Origin: Flammulina velutipes
Lineage: Eukaryota; Basidiomycota; Agaricomycetes; Agaricales; Physalacriaceae
Assembly: GCA_011800155.1 (NCBI GenBank)
Contig: CM022368.1
Location: 620,001-684,000, forward strand
Direction of reading: 5' to 3'
DNA length: 64,000 bases
Positions within the stretch are counted from its first letter, which is position 1. Each line of letters opens with the position of its first letter. A model generated the notes under the pieces. It worked only from the letters and a program-made list of their open reading frames with translations. It did not search any database and was not told where the DNA came from. Positions 47,377 through 59,215 of this stretch are shown here, piece by piece. Both the position numbers and the translations under genes were made by a program.

Positions 47377-48361
47377 GATGGTCGTTGAGGTTGGAGGAGA
47401 GGTCTGGGGTGTTTGCGAGTCATTTATGGACAAGTATTTACATGTCTGATGATTTGCAGATAACAGTTCCAAGGCGTGTCAACAGCGTGCAGAGATGAAG
47501 TCGGCCTGGATTTTCGGTCCATAAGGAATGTAGCTCAGAGGAGATAGATGTACACGGCCCTGTTCGGTGGTTGCTCTGTGATGCTTCATGCAAGTAAGGT
47601 GAGTGCTAGTTCGAGTTCTGATGTTGCGTTGACATCCGATCCAGATGTGTGATCTGCATAAAAAATGAACGGTAGGTGCCAAAATTACGTGGTAGAAGAG
47701 TGGGAGCGCGAAACATGTGAACTTTGGAAGGTCAGTTGCAGGTCAGTTGTAGACCACTGGCGGCCGACTGGGGTCGTCGGATAGCCGGAAAAAATGCCGC
47801 CGGCTCATGGAATATGCTGTGCGCCACCAACAGGTCTTGTATGTTTGTACGTTCAACTTCTGTCTCCCATCTTCACGAGAGTTCACCGCCGTCTATGGAA
47901 GATGACAGAAGAACATATAGTCTTCTTCCGTCCCCTTCGAATTGTATTCATTGAAAGCTGTGCAGGTACATCTTACGTCTTAAGATCTAAGCGAACTCAA
48001 CAAAATTAGGATCTCAACAGTCAGCCATCACTGCATAATTGAATCGATGATGCCTGGCAAGACGCCACGACTGGACGAATCAGCGGATCTATCTATCTAA
48101 GACTCACATTGTACAAGGAATCATTCAACAGCTCAAAGGCAAACGCGATACATACTTCGTCGCTCCTTTTAACCTTGCTCTACATACCAGGTGCTGGTAC
48201 CAAGTGAAGAAGCAGGGTCGAGCCTTTGGGTCTGATGGCCATATATATATCGCAACATGCATGGGCTCCGTCGGTAAACGGAAATCTCCACGGTCGTTCG
48301 GTGTATATATAATCACACGTTTCGACCGTCGTCTGCGCCAGCCCACAAGTTATAGCGCGCC
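47377..48361. other. Divergent intergenic region
   Basis: 985 bases between the SDR start and the DUF6534-like start, serving as promoter for both. A TATATATAA element lies at 48304-48312 (listed separately). Another AT dinucleotide run (CCATATATATATCGC) lies at about 48,238-48,252. No coding frame is supported. Confidence 0.45.
48304..48312 (+). promoter_or_regulatory. TATA box of the DUF6534-like gene
   Basis: TATATATAA, 50 bases before the ATG at 48362, on the coding strand. Confidence 0.5.
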
Positions 48362-50097
48362 ATGTCTTCTGAAGCTACTCCTCCTCCAATGACGCCCGAG
48401 CAGATCGCTGCTACATTTCTTCCATTGTGCGTACATCTCTTGAAATTAAAGCGGAACGCTGATCGGCCTCGCACAGTAATGGGTCCATCGTACGTCAATA
48501 ACCTCACAGAATCCACTCGCTTGACGCTTTTTGGGCAGTGTATGGCCATAAATGTAGCATGGCTGCTCTACGGATGCTTCCTGGTCCAGGCTGGTGCGTG
48601 TTCTTCGTCACCTACATAATTTGCTTGACTCACGCCTTCTATCTTTTTCATAGCTGACTACTTCACCCGCTATAGCCACAAAGACGTATGGCTGAAATAC
48701 ATTGGTACGTCTTCGCCTTCATATGACGCCACACAGACCCTCATATTGCTCACAGTCGGGTTGCTGGTCATCACTGGAGCCATGCACATTGTGTTTGGTA
48801 CATTAACACAATGGGGTATTCTCATTGAAAATTGGGGTGTCGCGCAGGTCTGTCGCTTTATTCCTATTTCAAACCTACTACTAGGGCTGATTATGTGCCA
48901 AGATTTGGAGTGCAACACCATGGGCTTCTGCTCTCGGCCCTTTCACTTCTGGACTGAACGGTTTCATCGTCCAGCTCTTCTTTGCAGCGTACGTTTCTGC
49001 ATTTCTGTTTTGTCTGCACATGGATTGAGGTCCAACTCGATTTAGGCGTATATGGTTGTTGAAAAAGGATAACGTTGGGCGAGCACTATCGATGCTTGTA
49101 GGGGCGGTAAGGGTGTCTATATTTTTATCGAGATTGACATGCTAACTTCCTCGTAGACGGCCCTCCTCGCATTTGGTGGTTCTATCGCCGTGATGTGTTC
49201 TGTGAGTAGGAGAATAATTTCCCTACGTCCCTAAATTTTCTGACCGATTTTCCATCCGTAGTTCTTGGTCATGGGAAAGGATGCCACCGCCATCTACAAA
49301 ATTCAAGCTGTGATGAGAGTAAGCGCCATTCCTTGTGCGATCCATCAAATTTTGACATGAATGTAGCTCTGGTCAGTCTCTACGGTCCTTTGCGACGTGC
49401 TCATAGCGGCGATCATGATTGGAATAGTACGTGATGTCAGCGTACCATTCTGATGTGTGGCTCACATTCCATCAACTACCAGTTGGCCAAAACGAAACAG
49501 CGGACGAGCTACAGAACCTCTAAGAGTGTTCTGCAGCGACTTATGTACCAGTCCATTGAAACAGGTACGCCCTTCTCTCAAAGCGGGCTCGGGTGACCTT
49601 GACATACTGGAAAGGAACTGTAACTGCTGTCGACATGGTTCTCTTCTTGATATGCTATGAGACCATGAGTACCAACTCGGCGTATATGGTGTGGTGAGGA
49701 CCGATACAACTAGCATCTCGCTTCCACCGCTCATGCGTATTCATAGGGAATTTGCCTCCGGTCCCCTTTACGGCAATGTTCTTGTTTTCGTACTGGTTAG
49801 CCAACTGTTTCAACGTTCCGCGTTCTTCGCTAAACCATACCCGCAGAATTCACGCTCCCGTCTGACTCGAACCACCGATAATCATGGCCTCAACGAATTG
49901 ACAGTCACCGGCTACAGCAGTCACAGCGGCCAGGCCGTTGGAACTGTCCAAAATCGTGGTGCAATCAAGGTGACGACGGACGTAGTCAGTCATTTCGACA
50001 GAGAATCAGACAATAATCAGATAGTGAGTTTCTTCCTTGTGATACTCCTGGCACATTCTGACCTCCAAACTAGGACCATAAGGCCTCTGCGTTTTGA
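48362..50097 (+). CDS. Seven-transmembrane protein, DUF6534-like
   Basis: Agaricomycete-specific integral membrane family with about seven helices. The ATG at 48362 starts MSSEATPPPMTPEQIAATF; after an intron comes MGPSYVNNL-type sequence and helices CMAINVAWLLYGCFLVQ, TLILLTVGLLVITGAMHIVF, RLWLLKKDNVGRALS and a block matching the DUF6534 core: VLCDVLIAAIMIGILAKTKQ, RTSYRTSKSVLQRLMYQSIE, TGTVTAVDMVLFLICYET. The DUF6534 end motif (short extracellular turn, GPLYGNVLVFVLNSR-like) is at ~49,755-49,800. The cytosolic tail is Ser/Thr-rich. About nine short introns. The stop is at 50095-50097 after an intron joining DNNQI to DHKASAF. Function of the family is unknown. Confidence 0.75.
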
Positions 50098-50752
50098 GGG
50101 CTCCCCCTTGCGTTATGCTCGTTTGCTTCTTCGATCTTGCAGTCTTATCCTTATGCATTGTATATATGAATCACGTTCGTTAATCCGTAGATAATCTCTC
50201 TCATCCAGTAATACGATGAATGGTATTACCCAAGATTTTTCTCTGCCTTGTATTTCTCAAGTTTTTGGCGTGTTCTGTGGCGCATATGTATGTGGCTGTG
50301 CCGCCTGCTTGATAGATGGCTTCGTGTGAATTTCCAATCTTGTTGAACACGTCCATCATCGGTTCATGCGTCATCATGTAAGGTTTCATCTCACTGCTTG
50401 CAGCGACTAGTGGTGAGTGGATATTATTGCAAAGGGGAAAATGCTGACGAACCCTTTCATCGCAACATCCATTGTTACTTAAGTCCAGGAAGTACTAGTG
50501 CTCAGGGTCTCGGTCTACTTACCCCGCTTCCTCCAACTTGTGGACTCTATAATATCAAGAATGTCCAGTTATGAACAAGCTCCTGACTAGCAAAATCCAA
50601 GGTCCACCAGGCTGCATCTTGATTCTTGACCACCCATGAACTCTCGTCATGCTGACGCCCCGGCGGCAAATGTTACCGGCATCATTCCGTCTTCTTTGTA
50701 CGAAGGCCCGCATGTGTTCTCATTCCTCTTGCCTTCCACCATCTGTCTTCCA
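50098..50752. other. Intergenic region
   Basis: 655 bases between two same-strand genes. No gene supported. It must contain the promoter of the metalloprotease; I see no strong TATA box. Confidence 0.4.
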
Positions 50753-51946
50753 ATGCGGGCATCCGTAGCTGTCCACATTCTCTTTACAGCGGCTCTGGCA
50801 TCAGCTACAAGCCTGGTTCGCAAAGACATTGAGGTCAAGTGAGTTGAAGGATATGTTTGCCTGGCATGTCGTTTTGCTCAAGCTTGCAGGGGATGTGGGA
50901 CTCAGCTTCACCCGGACACTATGCACACTGCTATGGAAGACTTCAAGCAACGTCGTGTTGTACGTCCCGACGCGTTGACTCGGCGACAGAATGGATCTAC
51001 GACGCCTCTCGAGGTATATATCATCCATCCATTCTACGCGTTTCCGTCCAGTGTGGTAACTTTTGCTCCGTGTCTAACAGTTATATTTCCACGTCATTAG
51101 CGCTGACGAAACGGTAGAGGGCGGGAATTATCCTGACCCTCTTATTGAAGCTCAACATGCGATATTGAATGCTGCTTTCGTGCCCACTGGGTACAGTTTT
51201 GACCTCGTACGGACGACGCGAACTGTCAACGCTACCTGGTTTATATGATCCTTCCTCCATTATTATCTTATTGAGTCTGTTTTGCAGGTACTACAATGCC
51301 ACCCAACTCTCGACCAATGAACGGGATATGAAGACCGCACTTCGCCAGGGAGGCGTAGCTGCCCTCAACGTCTACGCTGTTGGGTATGTTATCTCTCTGT
51401 TCTTCCCTTCCGTTCTGGTGAACATATTGACAGGCTTACGGATGATTCCATTCAAGCCTGGTCGACCCTCCCGCTCGAACTTGGTTTCAACATAGTCAAT
51501 GATGGAGTCGTCATTCATCAAACGGTCCTTCTTGGAGGGAACAACCCGATGTTCAATGAAGGGAAAACCCTAATTCACGAGGCAGGCCATGTAGGTGAAA
51601 TCTCTACCACAATTGACCAATTCCTCATTATGCTCGCAGTGGGTTGGGCTAAGCCACACATTCGCTGGAGGATGCTCCGGAAATTATGACTATGTCGATG
51701 ACACACCTCTTGAAGATTGGCCTACAGAATTAGGCGGATGTCCCATAGGACGTGACTCCTGCCCAGATGATCCCGGTTTAGATCCCATCCGTAAGTTTTG
51801 AGGGCTTTGACTGTGTTCTAAGCTAATGGATGATAGATAACTACATGGATTACACTGAGGATTCCTGTCGCTTTGAATTCACTCCAGGTCAGGTTGTGTA
51901 TCTGACTGAACAGATGGAGACCTACCGTAAAGTCAGCCCCCCCTGA
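50753..51946 (+). CDS. Secreted M43-family (pappalysin-like) metalloprotease
   Basis: Extracellular zinc endopeptidase. The ATG at 50753 gives a signal peptide (MRASVAVHILFTAALASATS), then a propeptide region (GCGTQLHPDTMHTAMEDFKQ, ALTRRQNGS). After an intron comes LYFHVISADETVEGGNYPD, the standard M43B start. The active site is rebuilt across an intron: LIHEAGH joined to WVGLSHTFAGGC gives HExxHxxGLxH. Downstream, DYVDDTPLEDWPT, the Cys-rich loop CPIGRDSCPDDPG and the Met-turn HNYMDYTEDSC complete the metzincin fold. It ends QMETYRKVSPP at 51944-51946. About 290 residues. All catalytic residues are present. Probable role is degradation of external protein. Confidence 0.88.
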
Positions 51947-52806
51947 CCTCAAGGGAGGTATATGAGATTCTACGCGGCAATCCGTCTATAGCTGGCCGCT
52001 GTTACCGCTTGTTCCAAATTGATAAATGTTACCCGAGGTACAATACGTGTGGCGTCATAGATCATATTTCGCCACATTTGGCATTTCTTACCATCTCAGG
52101 AGTCCTTTTTTTATGAAAATATTCTGATTGCATTCCCAGAATCGCTAGATCATCGGGCCTTGATCTAACCCCAAACACGGCACACGCGGACTTTCCACGC
52201 TTTTAGCTCAAAATTCGGTCTCTACCAGCTTCCTAACTCATACTACCCATTCGTCATTCTATCAGACAGCTGCCCGAAGACTCAGTCTCGATAGAAGAAG
52301 AACTGACTTCCTCACGACGAGCAGCTCACGAAGTACAGCTTCACTGAAATCGAGATGCGCGTGTTTCGCCGACGAAAGAGGGAATACTTTGTTCGCCCTT
52401 CCATCGGAGCGTCCCATATAATCTTCCCTTCTTCCTCCTTACCTTCTACTACTATCTGACGTCGAAAACGTGCTGTTGGACCGGAACGTTCACTTCTAAA
52501 ATCTTGCTGTTCGCTTCCCGGCAGACACCGGCCATGAGGATCGCTCTTTACGACTATTTGGTGCTGGTTCATGGCCGCTGCCACTAGTACCTATGCTCGA
52601 AACTTCCCCACCACCACCCACCGAACCACCGTTCATTATCCTGACCTTCACCTTGTCACCTTCCTGGGATGTCAGTCTTCTAACTGAAGATCAGTGTGCG
52701 CCTTTTTTCATATCTGAGTGATCATGACATTATTGAACGCGTCTGTGTGCAGTCAAAATCGAGATTTGAGGCGCTATCTATCAATCAGCGGCTTGCTGCT
52801 TTATAA
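51947..52806. other. Intergenic region with a possible remnant frame
   Basis: 860 bases. On the minus strand, near 52,495-52,690, a frame reads MNGGSVGGGGEVSSIG then HEPAPNSRKERSSWPV, composition like a disordered fungal protein, ending in a stop after ~45 codons from the ATG. A second, overlapping frame (MNQHQIVVKSDPHG...) continues to ~52,312. Neither has recognised domains; this may be a decayed gene or chance. The stretch also contains the promoter of the MFS gene at 52807. Confidence 0.3.
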
Positions 52807-54445
52807 ATGTCAAGGCTCTTCGGGTCTTGGTCGAATGCCCTACTTCTCCGCCTCAAGATGACAAGCGGCCTTAAAGCAATTTCTCAGCTGTCCGACGGCG
52901 AGGAGTTTAAACTTCCCAAAACGTCGTCGCTGGTCATGATATTGACTGCGAACGTTCTACTTCAGGTTCGACCTACCCATCTTTCGATCCAACGGACTTA
53001 TATTCTGTCTAGATATCATTCTTCATCATCGTTTCGTCCTCCAATGAGTATGCAAAACATCTAGGTGGCGACTCTACTTTCTCAGGCATTGTCATTGGCA
53101 TTCCGACGGTCTTTTCTGGGTTAGCTTTGATACCTATGATGAAATACGACCATGGTAGCTTGCATCGATTGTATTGTCATGCGATAGATCACTCATTATG
53201 AACGCACAGGTCAGTATAAGCTACCTCTTCATATCTCCTGCGCCGCTTCGATCATTGGTCATGTCCTCTACGCTTCTGCCTACAAAGCGAACTATCTATA
53301 TCTTGTCCTAATTGGTCGAATCGTCAGCGGCCTTTCATTCTCGATGTGAGTTTTCCGCGTCAATATAAAGTTGTCTGCTCCATGCTTATTTACTTAGGTG
53401 GATGTATTGTAAACGGTACTGCTCTGACGGACGCATTGTTGGCATGCGGAGGCGGACTACGCTCGCCGGTTGGCTCGTCCTTGGCCAAGGTTTGTTGATT
53501 CGCCATTTACTCCCTATTATAACGCTAATAAATTCTCACAGGCATAGGGATGACTGCTGGGCCTTTCGCTGGAGGGCTCTTGACGAAAATCGGCTTTGGA
53601 AACGCCATTTTCAACGGCTATACGAGTCCTGGATGGTTGATGGCCTGCGTCTGGATCGTTTTCTGGATATGTGTCGTGGTATGGTTCGAAGATGTCCCGT
53701 CATCTCAGTCCGCAACGCTTGAGGGGTTAGAGTTGCCCAACTTTTCGGATGATTGTAACAAAGAAGCCATCGTTTCGTCTGAAGCCTCGGAGGTTCCTAC
53801 CGCGGTAACCCTTGGACAGTGGGGCGTAATTATCTGCATGTGCTGGTTTGCCATGACATGCTTCTTCATCCTAGGCAAGTAACTTCTCCGTCAACCGTTC
53901 TTGTTCTTAGGAAATTTTCAGGTGCCTGGGAGTCCAACATACCTGTATTTGGGACGGCGGATCGCCCTCTTCACTTTTCGGCCTTTGGAGCAGGTAACTT
54001 TATAGCCCTCGGCGGGTTAACGACTTTTCCTTTCCTCCTCCTAAATTTGGCTATGGCGCAACGGATACAGGATCGTCATATCCTCCTTGTTGGGTCGTCC
54101 CTAGGCATGGCAGGACTCCTCATCTTCATCTCGCTTCTTGCCTCGGACCAAGTGAATTATGGAAGCATGTTTGTTTGTTGGTGGCTTATCGCGCTCGGGT
54201 TCAATCTTGCGAGTACAGTGACAGTTAGTCTACTGAGCAAGCAGCTTCCCCAGGCGTGGAATGGGCGGACTTCGCTTGCGATCCAGTACAGCAATTACAC
54301 GGGAAGGGTTTCCGGAGCGATATGGGGAGGAAGTGGGTTGACCGTCGGGATGTTAAAGTATACCGGAGTGGAAATTGCTATTACTGGAGTTGGGGCTGTT
54401 TTATTTATACTACTGTGGAGGAATTTGAAGGCAAAGACAGGTTAA
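52807..54445 (+). CDS. MFS transporter, MFSD8/CLN7-like, copy 2
   Basis: Paralogue of the gene at 8684-10349. The ATG at 52807 gives MSRLFGSWSNALLLRLKMTS, a longer N-terminus than copy 1, then GEEFKLPKTSSLVMILTANV. Matching blocks: NEYAKHLGGDSTFSGIVIG, KRYCSDGRIVGMRRRTTLAG, GFGNAIFNGYTSPGWLMA, an acidic loop, and NLASTVTVSLLSKQLPQAWN with SNYTGRVSGAIWGGSG. Over the last 125 residues the two copies are about 78% identical by eye count, and the intron after LLLQ sits at the same place. About 10-12 membrane helices. Substrate unknown; the family includes vacuolar and plasma-membrane carriers. Confidence 0.85.
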
Positions 54446-54685
54446 ATACTTGTAGAATTTCTTGTTCAACTCTGACCGGAAATTGCCGACCTACCTTGAC
54501 TTTCGATTATCATGACCGACACTGCCAACGCTTCGAACCATAATTTCCTTCTGGCGGTATGGAACATGGACGCGACAATAAAGCCATGATCAAACTATGG
54601 CCTGCCATCCACTCTGACCCACAAAAACAACGTGACCGATTTAGGTTGTTCATTGTTCTCCAGAAATGCAACAATAAAGGACACT

Positions 54686-54693
54686 TATAAAAG
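54686..54693 (+). promoter_or_regulatory. TATA box of the kinase gene
   Basis: TATAAAAG, 68 bases before the ATG at 54754. It lies in the 308-base spacer after the MFS gene, which holds nothing else of note. Confidence 0.55.
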
Positions 54694-54753
54694 CACCCAA
54701 CTTGTCTTGTACTTCCACAGTTACACCATAACCATCCATCCATCTCCTTCAAA

Positions 54754-56276
54754 ATGCCACCTACCCGTTCCTCGCACCACAAGCCGCCTCCAACACCATA
54801 CCAGCAAAATCTATCAGCGCCACGAAAACTACCACAAGCGACTTTGGACTACTATTCAATTCCTGGAGAGCCTGAGGTACGTGCTTTTTTGTCGGCACAT
54901 ATTGTTTGAGACTCATAACGATCGCAGTGGTTGAAGGTGCCAAGGTATCGACCAAATCCTGTCACTGTGCGTCGATATCGCCTGAGATTGAAGGATATAC
55001 GATGTATAAAAGTGCTAGGTGTGTATTCAAGGGCGAGGCATCTCATGTGATTTATTGACTTGCTAATAGGTGCAGGTGGAAGTGGTTCAGTATGCTTGGC
55101 CCGCACGAAGAGAAAAGACAGCCCGCTGTTTGCAGTTAAAGTCATGGGTAAAACCGTCCCTAGGGAACATGACGTGCAAGGGGTGAGTGTCCTGCTCAGC
55201 TTTAAGCTCACTGCTGAATTTTGTTCTAGCGCCCAGGAAATAAAGACAGAGAACGCTCCATCCTCACAAATTTGGATTGGAATCCCTTTATTGCCGGCCT
55301 CATCGCCGCGTTCGATGACCCAAAGGCACTCTATCTGGTTCTCGAATACATTCCTGGCCCAACACTTACAACACTCATCCAACAAACCTATCTGAAGCCT
55401 GCTCAAGTCAGATTCTACTTTGCGGTGATAGTGGTCGCTGTTCAATACCTACATGACAACGGAGTACTTCATCGGTATGCAAGCTTCCGCTTAATCGCCA
55501 CAATTTGCCTCTGACGCTGTTACAGTGATCTAAAACCTGACAACATTCTCATTGGTTCAGATGGATACCCAGTCCTCACTGATTTCGGGTCGGCTGATAC
55601 AATAACGGGTATGGAGGAAGATACTACCTGGGAAGACGACTATGACGGAACCATACAATTTATGGCCCCAGAACGCCTAGAATCTGACAACGAAAAACCT
55701 TCTTGCTCTCCATGTGTCATGGACTGGTGGAGTGTTGGCTGTATATTGTTTCAGATGCTTTCGGAGTGGCCAGTAAGCACTTTCATCCTTGTTCAAGTGT
55801 CTTGATCTAACTTTTCTTCTTCAGGCCTTTTGTTTTCCAGACGATGACCAGGAAAATTTTCCACAAACCAAAAGACGTATCAAGGACTGTCAACCATCTG
55901 CAGCGATTGAATCCCTCGTTTGTACACGACTCTGCAAGGATATGTTGCAGAAACTTCTCTATGTCGATGCGTGCCGCAGGATGGGGGCCAACGGAGGTCA
56001 GAATGAGATAGCCAACCATCCGTGGGTCAGTGATATCAACTGGTACCTGCTATCGAAGAAAGGATACCCTGTAAGTCGTGTGTGATCCTTCAATCTGAAT
56101 TATCACTCATTGTAATGACCCGTCAGGCGCCGAAAACCTTCCCCGCTTCTGTACACGATCACAAGTCGTGGCATACTACACCCTTAGACTCGGTGCTGGG
56201 GGTCGAGCACCATGTCAAACCTTTGGCTGTACCCGTGGACCGATTTTGCGAAGTGGGCAGCGAGGCAGAACAATAA
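54754..56276 (+). CDS. Serine/threonine protein kinase (AGC-like)
   Basis: The ATG at 54754 starts MPPTRSSHHKPPPTPYQQNL, a Pro-rich leader. Kinase subdomains after splicing: glycine loop LGAGGSGSVCLART, VAIK-type lysine in FAVKVMGKTV, alpha-C Glu in DRERSIL, gatekeeper/hinge YLVLEYIPGPTLTTL, the catalytic loop HRDLKPDNILIG (rebuilt over an intron near 55,475-55,527), DFGSADTITG and the APE-type MAPERLESD. An AGC-type tail region follows, with APKTFPASVHDHKSWHTTPL, ending at 56276. All catalytic residues are present. The activation loop is long and acidic (EEDTTWEDDYDG), unusual for PKA/PKC. The spliced protein is about 420 residues. Pathway unknown. The following 339 bases hold no gene. Confidence 0.82.
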
Positions 56277-56615
56277 GAGGATGCCTAGTCGCTTCTTCCT
56301 TGATTTTTCCGACATTTTCGTTCCATGTACATTCCTGGTGAAATCTTATTGTCTTTCCTGCGCCTTGCGGATCCCGACGTGCATGATGGCGCCCCCTACT
56401 TAGTCAGTCGGGCGTTGACCATATTTGGACTCTCTTATTGTCTTTGGAAAGAACAATAGGTTTTGGATTTGACTATTTCTCCTTTCGATGGTAGATCCTA
56501 CAAATGCCATACATTTAGAGTGCTCACGACTGGTCACCGGTCCAAGGTAAATTATGTACAGTGTGGGGGGCAGAAAGACGAAGAATAATGATAGGTCAAA
56601 ATAGGCATCCAGTAG

Positions 56616-57641
56616 TTATGATAAGGTGTCCTGATCTGGAGGTAAAGAGGACGAAGAATACGACGATATCGACGAATGTGTAGATGTCCATGAGAGACAG
56701 CGTGTTGCGCGATCTCGACCTCGCGAAGGCTCGTCGTCATCCTCGATTTTGAGATTTTCCACCACTCCCACGTCGGTTTCCGAGTCCATGTCAATATCCT
56801 CATCGTCTTCACTATACGCAGTCTCCGAGCCCCCGTCGTCTTCGTCATCGTCGCTTTCTTCATCGGACGCATCGGGATCGGTGTGGGGCTCCATCCGCTT
56901 TGCGTACCATCTCCCAAGAAAGACTTTAATGTCATTTGGGAGGCCGAGATATTCGACGTTGCGGGCTAAGCCCTCCCACTCCGCGACTCCGCGCTTGAGG
57001 GCGTCGTCGATGAGGTCGTAAGAGCCAAAATACATCCAATGTATGAGGAGGTGGATAGAGAGCGGGTCTGGTACGTGGAGGAGTAAGACAGGATGTGCTG
57101 GCGTAGATGAGGGCATTGGGCGAGGGATGCGGTCTGGAGGTATTGTGTATTGGCCCGAAGGTGTACGATAGGATGACGATGATGGGTTTGCTAGGTCTAT
57201 GGGGGAAGCACCGCTGAATAGACCACGTAGAAAGCGGGAATGTGCCAGGAGGTAGTCGATGTGCAGCTAAGGTCAAGGTTGAGTAAGATTAAACGGAAGA
57301 AAGATAAAGGTAGACGAACGTTCATGGTAATTCGTGGCATAAATGGTAATGATGGTTCGGTCGCACGTCGGCCCATCGGGTCATATGTAGGTGGCGGCGC
57401 AGCCAACGGATCGGGTTCTTCGAAGAGTCCTCTCGCTCTGTGTTGAGGAACGGGAACGACTGGAAGTTGGATGAGCATTACGGAACTAAAATAATGATGT
57501 AGACGCACCGATAGTACAGTCCGACGTTTCTGGATGGTCCCAATACTCGGACGACAATGAACGGAGTTGATCGATGATGTACTCTTCCGGTACGTCGACC
57601 AGCGAAGGGGGAGGGAAAGGTCGATGCTCAAAGACTGGCAT
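56616..57641 (-). CDS. BTB/POZ-like protein with acidic tail
   Basis: The ATG at 57641 begins MPVFEHRPFPPPSLVDVPEE, then [19 protein letters not shown], the opening of a BTB-like fold. After introns: LLAHSRFLRGLFSGASPIDL (BTB helix with the S/A-FL motif), HPVLLLHVPDPLSIHLLIHW, and WEGLARNVEYLGLPNDIKVF, the usual BTB end in agaric proteins. The C-terminal ~80 residues are strongly acidic (DEESDDDEDDGGSETAYSED) and then Ser-rich. Such proteins usually mediate dimerisation or link to cullin-3, but acidic-tail agaric members are uncharacterised. An insertion of ~40 Pro-rich residues lies inside the BTB region. Confidence 0.7.
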
Positions 57642-59215
57642 AGGTAGTGCGTGCGCGGACTTGTTGTCGGTTAACAAGCGCGATGATGCCTGGAATCGCC
57701 TGACCCGCGGCAAGACTGGTGGGCAGGTGAATCTTCGTTCCTTTTAACGCCCTGGTGCGGACCGTGATAATTAAGAGGTGGGGAAAGCCACAACAGAATG
57801 CGAAACGACAGGCAGCCCAGAAAGGAGCGATGGACCCAAGAGTGAGGCAAGATGGGGACAGATATAGAAAAAGGCTTTTGTTCGACGAAAAGGGCGAGGG
57901 AGGCGGGTTTAGTAGGAGGGAGAGGTTCGACCGGGTAGGTAGGCTATATACCAGCAACCAGAGGAGCCGGAACAGTGATCCATTTGAAGGATGAGCGGGT
58001 ATTTCAACTAGGGGCCCCTGCGATTTTGGGAATGTAGGATCGGGGATCCCAATTGTTCGAACATGTTACCAAATTTGATGACAACACCTCTTTGCTTATT
58101 GTCTTTTGAATGCCTCGCGGCTGCCTACCTGATATACTTCTGTTCCGAAGAGAAATACGCCCGCCTACAAGTCATGTATACAATGTACATCGTCGTTGGC
58201 TCTGGAGATGGAAATGCTTAGTCAGACTCCTTCGGCTGGGCGACGCGATCGTGATCAGATATATGGAGCGCGCCTCCCCAGCTCAACTGTAACTGTAGGG
58301 AACATCAATGATAGGTAATATCTGACGCACTTCAGTCGGTGTTGTATGGAGAAACACGCTACGTTTTCAGCGAACAATGAACAATAAAGCATCGGTTAGA
58401 GCAAACATGAGGCTACCACCTGGAATCTGCACGCGGCCTGTCGCGCATTGTCGATCACATTGGGATAAAAGGGAGACGGAGGCAATTGGGGTCCTAGACC
58501 GCCACACTCTTCCTGAGGCCCTCTGATCGCAATATGTAGCCATAGTCTGTTCGAACACTGAGTTTCTATCTTCCTATGGATTAGCTTGCAATTAGTACAT
58601 CAATCAACGAAATACAAAGCGTTTTCAAGAAGGAAATAAATTGCCTCCTTCGATCTCAGTCAAATTATGAATCAGATCATTCCGTATTTCATACCATACA
58701 CAATGGGACACAAGTGAGACATTTTGCGCAACAGTGTGGCGCGGTCCGTATCTCGGACTCGTCTAAGTCTCAGCCGTCCCAGCTTCAACGGAGGCGTCTA
58801 TATTATCCGGAATACTCGAACCCACAGCAAATGCCATCATACGTATTTTGATTTTGGTATCTTGCAAAGCTTACCCCTTGGCGGATCCAACAGCGATGTC
58901 GCTCAAAATCAGTGGTGGTGTACACCTCAACCTTAAAACTTAAATATTCCATCATGTTCTAACTTGTCCTAGCGAGGAGTGGTGAAATTGAAAGGAATAA
59001 AAGAGCTCACAGGAGCTCACATGTAGATGTCCGGAATCACCATGCATGACAATGAAGGCGAAAGCGGGGATGCCTCCGCAGATTGCAAGCTAGTCTCACG
59101 TTGCCTGCATTGTTCTGAAGAACCCAAGCCAGGATGAACACGCAAGATATCCATACGCCGTTGACCTGAGTGTATTATACAGGTCATCATCCTTCCCTTC
59201 TCGCAATTTACCGAT
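57642..59215. other. Long intergenic region
   Basis: 1.57 kb between the BTB-like start and the ARPC1 stop. Open frames on both strands are short and without recognisable domains or linked exons. I see no tRNA cloverleaf, repeat or transposon remnant. It is the longest gene-free stretch in the window. Confidence 0.4.

Noticed and set aside
58110..58558. Genes in the 57.6-59.2 kb gap
   Set aside because: The open frames are about 60 codons, lack domains and cannot be linked through convincing introns.
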